This document shows, piece by piece, positions 19,246 through 27,400 of a stretch of 34,820 nt of DNA; positions within the stretch are counted from its first letter, which is position 1, and every line of letters begins with the position of its first letter. Made by a program: the position numbers and the translations under genes. Source of the DNA: a virus. The notes below the pieces were generated by a model. The model did not search any database. It saw only the letters and a program-made list of their open reading frames with translations, and was not told where the DNA came from. The DNA lies in the IMG/VR virus record IMGVR_UViG_3300030061_003235, positions 1-34,820 of that record. The stretch is one strand, 5' to 3'.

Positions 19246-19899
19246 ATGAAGATCTTCCTGGATACCGCAGACACAAAAATCATTCAAAAGTACTATTTGA
19301 CTGGTTTAATTGATGGTGTGACAACTAATCCAACTCTTATCATGAAGAGTGGCCGTGTACCTGAAAAAGTTTATGAAGAACTTAGGGACATCGGTATTAA
19401 AGATATTAGTATGGAAGTCGTTGGTACAGAGTCAGAAATGACAGTTGAGGCACTTCGTCTCGCTGAAAAATTCGGAGACTGCTGTACTATTAAACTGCCA
19501 TGTACTCCAGCAGGTCTTATGATTTGCAAGTATCTTTCACTGAAAGGTATTAGAGTCAATGTGACTTTGATTTTTAGTGCAGCACAAGCAATTCTCGCTG
19601 CTAAAGCTGGTGCTACTTATGTGTCACCTTTTGTTGGTCGCCTCGATGATCAATCTGTTGCTGGTTTAGAAGTAGTTCGTTCTATTGCTGACCTGTATGG
19701 TATGCATGGCATGAAGACTAAGGTTCTTTCTGCATCTATTCGTAGTGTGCAGAGGGCAGTCCGTTCCTGGTACAATGGCGCGGAAATTGTAACAATGCCA
19801 CCATCAATCTTTGAAAAGATGTATAATCATATCCTAACCGATAAAGGTTTAGAAATCTTCGATAAAGACTGGGAGGAAGTTAAAAATGCAGGAACCTGA
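19246..19899 (+). CDS. talC: Transaldolase TalC
   Basis: TalC is the short (217-residue) transaldolase type that transfers a dihydroxyacetone unit between pentose phosphate intermediates. It is a common metabolic gene of marine cyanophages. Start at ATG 19246 gives the typical MKIFLDTAD N-terminus; an upstream in-frame ATG at 19204 lies in the previous gene. Signatures are GVTTNPTLIMKSG (24-36), the catalytic lysine K83 in TIKLPCTPAG, NVTLIFSAAQA and SPFVGRLDD. Together with cp12 it fits the view that the phage blocks the Calvin cycle and draws NADPH and ribose from the pentose phosphate pathway. Confidence 0.95.
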   Translation: MKIFLDTADTKIIQKYYLTGLIDGVTTNPTLIMKSGRVPEKVYEELRDIGIKDISMEVVGTESEMTVEALRLAEKFGDCCTIKLPCTPAGLMICKYLSLKGIRVNVTLIFSAAQAILAAKAGATYVSPFVGRLDDQSVAGLEVVRSIADLYGMHGMKTKVLSASIRSVQRAVRSWYNGAEIVTMPPSIFEKMYNHILTDKGLEIFDKDWEEVKNAGT

Positions 19900-20017
19900 C
19901 GAAAAGAAAAAGATTCCCCCTACAGATGATGCAACGGGAGTCTTTGAATTTCCTGAAGAAGAAGAGGATAGTGATGAGTTAATTGAGTTATACACAAATC
20001 ACCATGAAGGATCATGA
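19886..20017 (+). CDS. Very small acidic protein downstream of talC
   Basis: This 43-residue ORF overlaps the 3' end of talC by 14 bases. The protein (MQEPDEKKKIPPTDDATGVFEFPEEEEDSDELIELYTNHHEGS) is very acidic and probably unstructured; similar short proteins occur after talC in other cyanophages as I remember them. Its 3' end stops five bases before the nitrilase start, and the AAGGA at 20007-20011 within it may serve as the nitrilase ribosome binding site. GGAGGAAG at 19871-19878 could be its own ribosome binding site. No function can be assigned. Confidence 0.6.
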   Translation: MQEPDEKKKIPPTDDATGVFEFPEEEEDSDELIELYTNHHEGS

Positions 20018-20021
20018 AACT

Positions 20022-20810
20022 ATGAGATTTGCAGGTGCTCAAATTCCAGTATCTACAAATATTCAGTATAACAAAAAAGAGATTCTTAAATCTATTGATT
20101 GGGCAAAGGAAAATAAAGTAGATCATCTATTGACACCAGAATGTGCCTTGTCTGGATATCATAGTGGATGGACTTACAATAAGGAAGAACTTACTGATGC
20201 ATTAAAAGAGGTAGAAGAGGCACAGAAAGATGCTAAGATAAACTTACATTTAGGAACATTTTTTGAAGAAAACGAGGTTATTGGCAATGTAAATAGAAAT
20301 CAAATTAGACATTATAATACTGATGGAAATATTGTTGGAGCAACAAATAAGACATTTGTTTGTGATGGTGAAAATTGTTTGGGTAGAGATCCTATCCTCG
20401 ATCCTATTACTCTAATTGAAATAGGTTATAATCAAAATATTGCTAGTTTAATATGTAATGATTTTTGGGGATATCATGAAATAGGTAGAAGGCCATTAAC
20501 CACAGAATATTCTGATATTCCTGAAATATCAATTATTTTTCATGCTACAAATGGTGCGAAGGTTTCTGAAGATGATCCATCTTTTGTTCCCTTCGATATG
20601 TGGCATAATGGATTTCTTCATATGACATCATATTCATGTGGAATTCCAATTCTAACTGTAGATGCATGCACACAATGGGAGTGGGATGGTGAAGATGAAA
20701 CCATGATTAATAAGTTTAGAACTTCTAGTCAAAGTGGACTGATTACCAAGAATGGTTGGTTAACTGATGTCCCCAGATACGGTCGGCAATACTTTTACTA
20801 TGACATTTGA
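20022..20810 (+). CDS. Carbon-nitrogen hydrolase (nitrilase superfamily)
   Basis: Members of this superfamily hydrolyse nitriles, amides or carbamoyl compounds with a Glu-Lys-Cys triad. All three residues are visible in this 262-residue protein: E40 in LLTPECALSGY, K110 in GATNKTFVC and C145 in SLICNDFWG. The N-terminal RFAGAQIPV is the usual first strand. Start at ATG 20022 is chosen because AAGGA stands 10 bases upstream; in-frame ATG 20004 is an alternative. The substrate cannot be told. It is a metabolic gene next to talC; the next gene overlaps its end by 11 bases. In a nitrogen-poor ocean, nitrogen release from an organic compound is conceivable. Confidence 0.85.
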   Translation: MRFAGAQIPVSTNIQYNKKEILKSIDWAKENKVDHLLTPECALSGYHSGWTYNKEELTDALKEVEEAQKDAKINLHLGTFFEENEVIGNVNRNQIRHYNTDGNIVGATNKTFVCDGENCLGRDPILDPITLIEIGYNQNIASLICNDFWGYHEIGRRPLTTEYSDIPEISIIFHATNGAKVSEDDPSFVPFDMWHNGFLHMTSYSCGIPILTVDACTQWEWDGEDETMINKFRTSSQSGLITKNGWLTDVPRYGRQYFYYDI

Positions 20811-21330
20811 ATTGAAAGTCTTTGACAATTTTTTATCACAAAAACATTTTCAAGAACTCGTAGAGTATATTGATAATTGTGCATGGCACTACAATTCGAT
20901 GATTGTATATGATAAATCAAATACTAATCCAGAAGATAAAGATTATGTAGGACCAGATACTCCAAATGAATATCAAATGGTCATGCCAATATGGTCACAG
21001 GGATGGGTCTATGAAAGATATGTTGCAGAATTATTTTCCACATATCTTGAACCTAGAGCATGGGTTAGAATCAAAGCAAATTTCTCACCAAAGAGAATTG
21101 AAATCATTGAAAATGACTTGCACATTGATACTAACCATGGCGATTTGACGGCTATTTTCTACATAAACTCGAACGATGGATACTCACATTTTAAGAGTGG
21201 TAAGAGAGTAGAGAGTGTTGCCAATCGTATAGTAATCTTTCCTAGAGATACAATGCATAGCGGCACTACCTCTACTACAGATCATAGAAAGGTTATAAAT
21301 TTTAATTATTTTGGGAGCATGGCGGAATAG
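20800..21330 (+). CDS. 2-oxoglutarate/Fe(II)-dependent oxygenase
   Basis: This 176-residue protein has the 2OG-Fe(II) facial triad: H108 and D110 in LHIDTNHGD, H153 in RDTMHSG, and R163 (HRKVINF) for 2-oxoglutarate. The core strands LTAIFYINSNDGYSHFKSG and NRIVIFPRD fit the family. Start at ATG 20800 overlaps the nitrilase end; an in-frame ATG further upstream (20767) lies within the nitrilase gene. The substrate is unknown; cyanophages often carry several such enzymes. The last 18 bases, coding GSMAE and stop, are also the first 18 bases of the tRNA-Leu gene, so the C-terminus was probably set by the tRNA. Confidence 0.85.
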   Translation: MTFELKVFDNFLSQKHFQELVEYIDNCAWHYNSMIVYDKSNTNPEDKDYVGPDTPNEYQMVMPIWSQGWVYERYVAELFSTYLEPRAWVRIKANFSPKRIEIIENDLHIDTNHGDLTAIFYINSNDGYSHFKSGKRVESVANRIVIFPRDTMHSGTTSTTDHRKVINFNYFGSMAE

Positions 21331-21396
21331 GTAGACGCACCAGACTTAAAATCTGTTGACCGCAAGGTCGTGGGGGTTCAAGTCCCCCTGCTCCTA
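21313..21396 (+). tRNA. tRNA-Leu (anticodon UAA)
   Basis: An 84-base sequence folds as a class II tRNA. The acceptor arm GGGAGCA (21313-21319) pairs with TGCTCCT (21389-21395), with one G-U pair. The anticodon loop CTTAAAA has anticodon TAA within a CAGA/TCTG stem. The long variable arm GACCGCAAGGTC is typical for leucine. The T arm is GGGGGTTCAAGTCCCCC. CCA is not encoded. It reads UUA, a codon commoner in the A/T-rich phage than in GC-rich Synechococcus hosts. It overlaps the upstream oxygenase by 18 bases. Confidence 0.95.
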
Positions 21397-21431
21397 TATA
21401 AAGAAGGTACACTTCCTAATCGCATAATAAA

Positions 21432-21929
21432 ATGAAAAAAGCATTACTTGCTTTTGGAATGTTATTGATGACCGCTGGTGCAGCAAATGCTGGCGGATTA
21501 GTTCATAAAATGTCTTCTAGTGTGCAATTGACCGTTGATGCAGCAAGAACCACTGCGACAAGACTGGGTTCTCAATATTCTGTATCGGGATCAAATGTAA
21601 ATACTACTGACGGAAACACGGCAGGAACAATTTCTACTGGAACTATTACCAGTGGTGTCTATGCTCCTGGTGCTATTGCAGCAACTCAAAAAACTGCTGG
21701 AGAAGCATTCTCTTTCAGTTCTTCTTACCTTCAAGGTGATGCCGTGCCAACTAGCGCACCGACTGTAGGAACAGTGGGTAACTTCTCTAGTCAAACCTCC
21801 TACACTGCTGGCACTGCTGGATCTCTAGCAGGTACTGTAAGCACAACTGGTGCTCTTACGCTGACGGGTGGTGGAGCTGGAACAAGTGCAATAGGACAAT
21901 TTGTTTCCGAAATTACTGTCATCGATTGA
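21432..21929 (+). CDS. Secreted Ser/Thr/Gly-rich protein
   Basis: This 165-residue protein starts with a clear Sec signal peptide: MKKALLAFGMLLMTAGAANA, positive start, hydrophobic core and an A-N-A cleavage site after residue 20. The mature part is rich in Ser, Thr, Gly and Ala with alternating beta pattern (SSSVQLTVDAARTTATRLGSQYSVSGSN) and no cysteine. This looks like an extracellular or periplasmic beta-structured protein. Similar proteins with GGLxHKxxSSVQLTVD are known to me from other marine cyanophages, without function. It is the first of three signal-peptide genes. No good ribosome binding site precedes the ATG. Confidence 0.75.
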   Translation: MKKALLAFGMLLMTAGAANAGGLVHKMSSSVQLTVDAARTTATRLGSQYSVSGSNVNTTDGNTAGTISTGTITSGVYAPGAIAATQKTAGEAFSFSSSYLQGDAVPTSAPTVGTVGNFSSQTSYTAGTAGSLAGTVSTTGALTLTGGGAGTSAIGQFVSEITVID

Positions 21930-21940
21930 GGTAAATCGTC

Positions 21941-22357
21941 ATGAGGAGATTACTTCTCTTGGCACTGTTAATGGGATCTCCTGCAATGGCGGTCCCCGTT
22001 GTGCCTAATTTTACACAGGGCTCAATGACCAGCCACACAGAAACTACAAGTAAAGTAACCGAGACGATTAACTCGATGGATTACTCTACTGGATATACAT
22101 ATAGTGCAAGTGGAACAGGTGTGACCACTAATGGTAACTTGTCTCCTGGTACATCATCTACTACAGTAACAATTGACGGAGTGAATTCAACATGGACAGG
22201 CGTGGGTTCCAAACCAAGTTTCACACAGACAACACCAGGAGCGGCATTTCAGTTCGCGGAATCTTATCACGGCCCTGGTTTACAACAACATACAGTAATT
22301 CAAAGAACAACCGAGATTACAAGCGTCACCGACACTACAAGTATCTTCCAACAATAG
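21941..22357 (+). CDS. Secreted Thr/Ser-rich protein
   Basis: This 138-residue protein has a Sec signal peptide, MRRLLLLALLMGSPAMA, cleaved after residue 17. The mature part contains VPNFTQGSMTSHTETTSKV, INSMDYSTGYTYSASG, SKPSFTQTTPGAAFQFAESYHGPGLQQHTVIQR and ends TTSIFQQ. This conserved pattern occurs in other cyanophage proteins as I remember them. GAGG lies 9 bases upstream of the ATG. The gene follows the previous one after 11 bases and its 3' part overlaps the next long frame. The role is unknown; export through the host Sec system is the only supported statement. Confidence 0.75.
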   Translation: MRRLLLLALLMGSPAMAVPVVPNFTQGSMTSHTETTSKVTETINSMDYSTGYTYSASGTGVTTNGNLSPGTSSTTVTIDGVNSTWTGVGSKPSFTQTTPGAAFQFAESYHGPGLQQHTVIQRTTEITSVTDTTSIFQQ

Positions 22358-23226
22358 GATTATGTCTACTCAACCTTGCGACTGCACTTCCTGCTCATGC
22401 AGAGACCGTGGGCGGTGTAAGTGCGACTGCTGCCCCTGTAGCTAATAGCTCAGGCTCAGTTACCAATCAAGCTATTCAGGTTTTACAAGGACCGTACATA
22501 ACTAATACCTACGGCGGTGGAGTCCAGTGTCAAGGACCCACTATGAATTTCACGCCATATGTAACTGGTAGTGCGTCTCAACAAAAACCGTGGGAGGACT
22601 TTTATGACACACCAGTATATGATATGCGTGACCTTAGCGGTGCATTTGATGATGAAGGGAATCCTATCCCTGATGGTGCTCCAGATAATCCTGGCGCTAT
22701 ATTATGGAATCAACCAACAAGAACTGGACAGAAAGACAACTATAATTTGTCACTAGGATTTAGTGCTACAATATCTAATCCATTAGACAGGAACTTACAG
22801 AAACTTTGTAAGGAGGCAGCACGATCTCAAATTGCAATGCAACAACAACTGACTGCCAATAAGCGGTTAGACTTTGAACTTGCGAGACTTAAAACTTGTG
22901 CTAATTTATTGAAGGAGGGAATTATGTTCCACCCTAAAAGCCCTAATGCTATTTTATGTGCTGATGTAGTGGTGATGAATACAACTACTGTTGCACCACA
23001 TCGTCACACTATTCCTTCCCCTTCAGTTTCCGAATCGCGTGTGAGCGAATCCGCTGCTGATCTTGGCGCTCCCTTGTCGATTCAATCGGGGCAGTCTTCC
23101 CCCGTATCGCAGCAATCTTCTTCAGTACCTTCTTCACAGTCGGTTTCACCGCTTTTAACAGAAGATCAGCAAAAGGTTTTGCAAGCAGTGCAGCAGTGGT
23201 CGCTACCACAGCAATTGAGGCAGTAG
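22192..23226 (+). CDS. Third secreted cyanophage protein, start codon uncertain
   Basis: The frame contains a signal-peptide-like segment ending LNLATALPAHA (after residue 70 when read from ATG 22192), followed by ETVGGVSATAAPVANSSGSVTNQAIQVLQGPYITNTYGGGVQCQGPTMNFTP. I recognise the latter as a conserved cyanophage pattern. The only ATG in frame is 22192, inside the preceding gene, giving an unlikely basic N-terminal extension. Near the expected start there is no ATG, GTG or TTG; an ATA (22354) overlaps the preceding stop. The C-terminal 70 residues are Ser/Gln-rich and overlap a minus-strand gene. A helical part (QKLCKEAARSQIAMQQQL...) holds several cysteines. The boundaries are provisional. 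Confidence 0.6.
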   Translation: MDRRGFQTKFHTDNTRSGISVRGILSRPWFTTTYSNSKNNRDYKRHRHYKYLPTIGLCLLNLATALPAHAETVGGVSATAAPVANSSGSVTNQAIQVLQGPYITNTYGGGVQCQGPTMNFTPYVTGSASQQKPWEDFYDTPVYDMRDLSGAFDDEGNPIPDGAPDNPGAILWNQPTRTGQKDNYNLSLGFSATISNPLDRNLQKLCKEAARSQIAMQQQLTANKRLDFELARLKTCANLLKEGIMFHPKSPNAILCADVVVMNTTTVAPHRHTIPSPSVSESRVSESAADLGAPLSIQSGQSSPVSQQSSSVPSSQSVSPLLTEDQQKVLQAVQQWSLPQQLRQ

Positions 23227-23782
23227 CAGTAACTTTACCTGCGTTAGGTATATTGCCTACAATTTGATCGGTGACATTTAACGGTACAGTCACCATTAAA
23301 CATTCCTTACCCACTACTTCATAAGCAACAATTTTCTCATTACCCTGTAGGATTTTTCCTATAGGGTTTTTTAATTGCTGTTCTCTAGTAGGACACTCTG
23401 GCTTTGGTGGAGGTGGTGGTGTTTCTGTTCTGGGTGTTTCTGTCTTAGTATCCTTTTTAGGTGATGCTACTGGAGGAATTGGTGCCTCACTTTCAAACTT
23501 TAGTTTACCTTTATCGTAGTCAATGGGATTGAATGATGGCATCTGACCATCACAATATGTCTTGACACCTTTAGGATCATCCCCACTCAGATTCTCATTT
23601 TTACCATCATCTTGCTCATGTGCTTGCACACAACCAGGAATATCAATAATAGGTACACCAATTTGTGATGTAACTGGTGGATAGATTGGTATTGCTTGAG
23701 GTGGGTCAGATGTCAACCATTTAGGTATGTCTCGGATACCTATTTGATTGACATTTATATTAATATTACGAATGTTTGGCAT
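23009..23782 (-). CDS. Conserved cyanophage protein with C-terminal hydrophobic segment
   Basis: This 257-residue protein starts at ATG 23782 (MPNIRNININVNQ), which overlaps the stop of the upstream gene as TAATG; an earlier in-frame ATG (23788) is less likely. The N-terminal part (QIGIRDIPKWLTSDPPQAIPIYPPVTSQIGVPIIDIPGC) is a pattern I recognise from many cyanophages. A Pro/Thr-rich linker (TPRTETPPPPPKPEC) follows. Near residues 190-213 is an Ala/Val-rich hydrophobic segment (ATASIAVVATTAALLAKPFADLLL), and the tail is very basic. It forms an operon with 23782-24366. The 3' end overlaps the opposing plus-strand gene by 218 bases. Function unknown. Confidence 0.75.
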   Translation of the reverse strand: MPNIRNININVNQIGIRDIPKWLTSDPPQAIPIYPPVTSQIGVPIIDIPGCVQAHEQDDGKNENLSGDDPKGVKTYCDGQMPSFNPIDYDKGKLKFESEAPIPPVASPKKDTKTETPRTETPPPPPKPECPTREQQLKNPIGKILQGNEKIVAYEVVGKECLMVTVPLNVTDQIVGNIPNAGKVTATASIAVVATTAALLAKPFADLLLKAVKPTVKKVLKKIAAIRGKTAPIESTRERQDQQRIRSHAIRKLKGKE

Positions 23783-24366
23783 TAGCAATCATTAAATACT
23801 GTTCCAACTTGAGATCCTAATTCGGACCCTGCCTTTTGTCCCAGAAGTAAAGCCCAACCACCTGCTAACCATCCAACATAAGGAATGCTAGCAAGAGCAG
23901 GAACAGCAACACCAGCAGCAACCGCACTACCTGCCATTGCACCTTGTGACCGTGCTCCAGCGTCCGCCACGATACATTCTACTTCTTTCGCAGACTTTCC
24001 CTCAGATGCATTCCCACCTCCCATATTGCGGGTGCCATCCATAGTGTACTGGTCGTAACGAGTCTCAGTGCGCTTCTCGTGACTGCCACCAAACATTCCC
24101 CTCTTATCCTTGTCCAAGTTTAGAGATCTATGTGACTCTAAGATCGCAGGATCATTGGCTTTATATTCAATACTATAACCTTCTGTGTCTGCTTCAATTT
24201 TATAAGAAGAGTAAGGAGTTCCTCTTGGAATATTAATAGCAGGGACTTGCGGAATCTCAGGATGTTCTGGTCTATTAAGAACATAACCAAGGAGTCCGAT
24301 GTGGGCGATACCGAATAGTGCTCCAGCTCCGATTGCAACCCATTTCATCGGTTTAATATCAGGCAT
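23782..24366 (-). CDS. Conserved cyanophage membrane protein
   Basis: This 194-residue protein has an N-terminal membrane segment (MKWVAIGAGALFGIAHIGLLGYVL, residues 7-30), then INIPRGTPYSSYKIEADTEGYSIEYKANDPAILESHRSLNLDK, a strongly conserved cyanophage pattern in my recollection. The segment RTETRYDQYTMDGTRNMGGGNA follows. A Gly/Ala-rich hydrophobic C-terminal region (about 145-185, VAVPALASIPYVGWLAGGWALLLG) ends in FNDC. A late motif on this strand lies 26 bases upstream. It is the first gene of a two-gene minus-strand operon. The function is unknown; the glycine-zipper-like end suggests membrane interaction. Confidence 0.78.
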   Translation of the reverse strand: MPDIKPMKWVAIGAGALFGIAHIGLLGYVLNRPEHPEIPQVPAINIPRGTPYSSYKIEADTEGYSIEYKANDPAILESHRSLNLDKDKRGMFGGSHEKRTETRYDQYTMDGTRNMGGGNASEGKSAKEVECIVADAGARSQGAMAGSAVAAGVAVPALASIPYVGWLAGGWALLLGQKAGSELGSQVGTVFNDC

Positions 24367-24392
24367 GACAATTAACCGTAGAGATCACTGCT

Positions 24393-24407
24393 TATTTAGT
24401 CTAAATA
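24393..24407. promoter_or_regulatory. Divergent late promoter pair, perfect palindrome
   Basis: TATTTAG-T-CTAAATA (24393-24407) is a perfect inverted repeat around one base. Each arm is a CTAAATA late motif. The plus-strand copy is 32 bases before the fiber ATG 24440; the minus-strand copy is 26 bases before the minus-strand gene start at 24366. Confidence 0.7.
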
Positions 24408-24439
24408 GTCAGAGCACACAGTTCTCAGTCTGAAGAGAG

Positions 24440-27400
24440 ATGCCACTTAATAAGCTAGAGAATTTCATCAAGAATACTGAAGGTAAAATTCTTTATGTTA
24501 ACCCTAATGATCTTGATGCTACAGATAGCATCACTAATCAGGGTAACTCACTAACGAAACCCTTCAAGACTATTCAGAGAGCACTATTAGAATCTGCACG
24601 ATTCTCATACCAGACTGGATTCGATAACGATATTACTGACAAGACAACTATTCTCTTGTTCCCTGGTGATCACTTTATCGACAACCGTCCTGGTTTTGCG
24701 ATCAAGAAAGATCCAGCAGATCCAACTAGAGCGGTAGGTGTATCACCAATCGGTGCTGAAACATTAGGCACCACAGAATTCGCTCTGTCTTTGACTAGTG
24801 AGTTCGATCTAACTGTAGAAAACAATCAACTCTATAGGTTTAACTCAGTCAACGGTGGAGTTATTGTACCTCGTGGTACTTCTATTGTAGGTCTTGACCT
24901 TAGAAAAACTAAGATCCGTCCTCTGTATGTACCCAACCCTACAGATGATGATGTACCTGGATCATGTATATTCAGAATTACTGGTAACTGTTATTTCTGG
25001 CAATTCTCTTTATTTGATGGTAAAGGTGATCGTCTAGTATTTACTGACCACCAGCAGTTTAATGATGATAATAGATCATTTCCTTCATTCTCTCACCACA
25101 AACTGACATGCTTTGAGTATGCTGATGGTAAGAATGAAGTCAAAGGTTATGATATCACTGACCTCAGCATGTATTATTACAAGCTGACATATGCTTTCCA
25201 AGAAGCATCTGGTCGTGCTATTACATACGAATGGCCCGAGAATCAGGGTGACTTTGAAGCAGTTCGTCAAGAGAATGAGATTGTTGGTGCCCTTGGCACA
25301 GACCCTCTAGAAATCGCCAGTATTGTTGCAGGTGATGGACTAAACCCCACATCTCAAATTACTGTCACAACAGAACAAGAACATGGTCTTAGTGCGGGCA
25401 CTCCGATTAAGATCAGTGGAGTAAATGTATCTCAATATAATATTTCGACCATTGTTCAATCTATCGTAGATGCAACGACATTTACATATAATCTTGCCAC
25501 CTTTCCCAACAACCTACCCGCTACACCATCCAACATTACAAGTGCTGTTGTTACCATTGAATCTGATACGGTAACTGGCGCATCTCCTTACATCTTCAAT
25601 ATCTCTCTGCGTTCTGTCTTTGGCATGAACGGTATGCATACTGATGGTAGTAAGGCCACTGGTTTCCGTTCGATGGTTGTTGCCCAGTTCACTGGTATTT
25701 CACTCCAGAAGGATGACCGTGCGTTTGTTAAGTATAACAATCAGTCAAGACTTTACGAGGGTATCACATATCAAAAAGTCACTGGATCTCTGCTATCAGC
25801 AGAATCCTCCTCTACAGATGCTACCACTGTATATCATTTAGATTCTGGTGCAATTTACAGGCAAGGATGGGAGCAATCTCATATTAAAATTTCGGAAAAT
25901 GCAGTTGTTCAAGTTGTTTCTGTTTTCGCTATTGGTTATAATGCTCACTTTGTTGGTGAAAGTGGTGCCGACGCATCAATCACCAACTCCAACTCCAACT
26001 TCGGTCAATTTGCTTTATTGGCAGATGGATTCAGAGATGCAGCGTTCCCGAGAGATGACCAAGGATATATCACGCACCTTACTACACCCCAACATGTAAA
26101 TACTGGTGCTAATAAGATTGATACTGTAAGTTTCTATCAGTTAGATGTAAGCAAGACTAAGAATGTTGGTCTCTCTAGTCATCTTTACATCTTTGGTTTT
26201 GACAAGGAAGATGATCCCCCGTTGAGTTTATCTCAAGGTTTTAGAATTGGTGCTAATTTTGATGAGAAACTGTTTGTATCTATTGGTGGTACAGAGTACA
26301 GTGCCGATGTTCGCATGGCAGAAAATATTCTGACTGGTGTATCTACTGCAGCACTTGGTGATCAAACTGGTGTTAAAAAAAGTGCATTGAGTGTTCCTAA
26401 TACTCAATTTGCAATGACAACCGATTCTATTGGTTTAGTTAATGGCGAAAAGATTAGAATTTTCAGTGATAGTGGTGACCTTCCAGAAGGTTTGCAGTTC
26501 AATAGAATTTATTACGCTATTGTCAACTCTCCCACAGAAATTAAGGTAGCTAGTACATTCTCAAATGCTATCAATAATGTACCCATTGAATTGTATGGTG
26601 GGCAAAATCTCAGAGTTGTAAGTACAGTATCTGACAAACAAACTGGTGAAATTGGTCACCCAATTCAGTGGGACTTAAATCAGAATCAGTGGTTCCTACA
26701 TGTAGAGGATGGTAACACAATCTATCCTCAGATTCAAACAAATATTAATCTAGAGTCTGGTTCGGGAACAAATATCTCGTTCATCAGAAGATTTGAGGAT
26801 AAGAGGAGTATTGAGGATAAGTTATACAAGGTAAGATATGTTATTCCAAAAGAAGCAGGAAACTCTAGAGATCCTGTAAGTGGTTTCATTGTTCAGAACT
26901 CCAGCCTCACAGGATTTGCTAAGACAAGTGATCCCTCATCCACTACAATTACTCTTGATGATAACAACTTTAGACGAAATCATCAGTTTATTGCCGATAT
27001 CAGCGAGACTGGTGGTGTTGTTACTGTTACAACTGAACTTCCTCACATGGTTGAGGTTGGTGATATTATCTTTGTAGAGAATGTACAGGACTCTAACAAT
27101 ACTCCTGGTCTTGCTAACAAAGGGTATAACGGATACTTTACTGTTACTGGTCTGATTAATGCATATCAGTTTAACTATTCCAGTACAGATAACTCTGGTG
27201 TAGAAAGAAACACTGGTAACTTTGTTTCTACTGTAAATACCAGAAACCTATTCCTGCCTAGATTTGCAATCAACAATAATGGTAAGAATTTCTCAGTATA
27301 TCGTAGCACAGTTGTTGAACCATATCTTGCTGGTCAAGAAGATGGTGTTTACATCTTAGAACTTCTTTCTGCAGACTTTGCACCACCTCAGGAGTTCACT

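Noticed and set aside
21294-21301. TATAAATT before the tRNA as a late promoter
   Set aside because: One mismatch to the core and location in coding sequence make it too weak to list as a feature; it is only mentioned in the tRNA finding.
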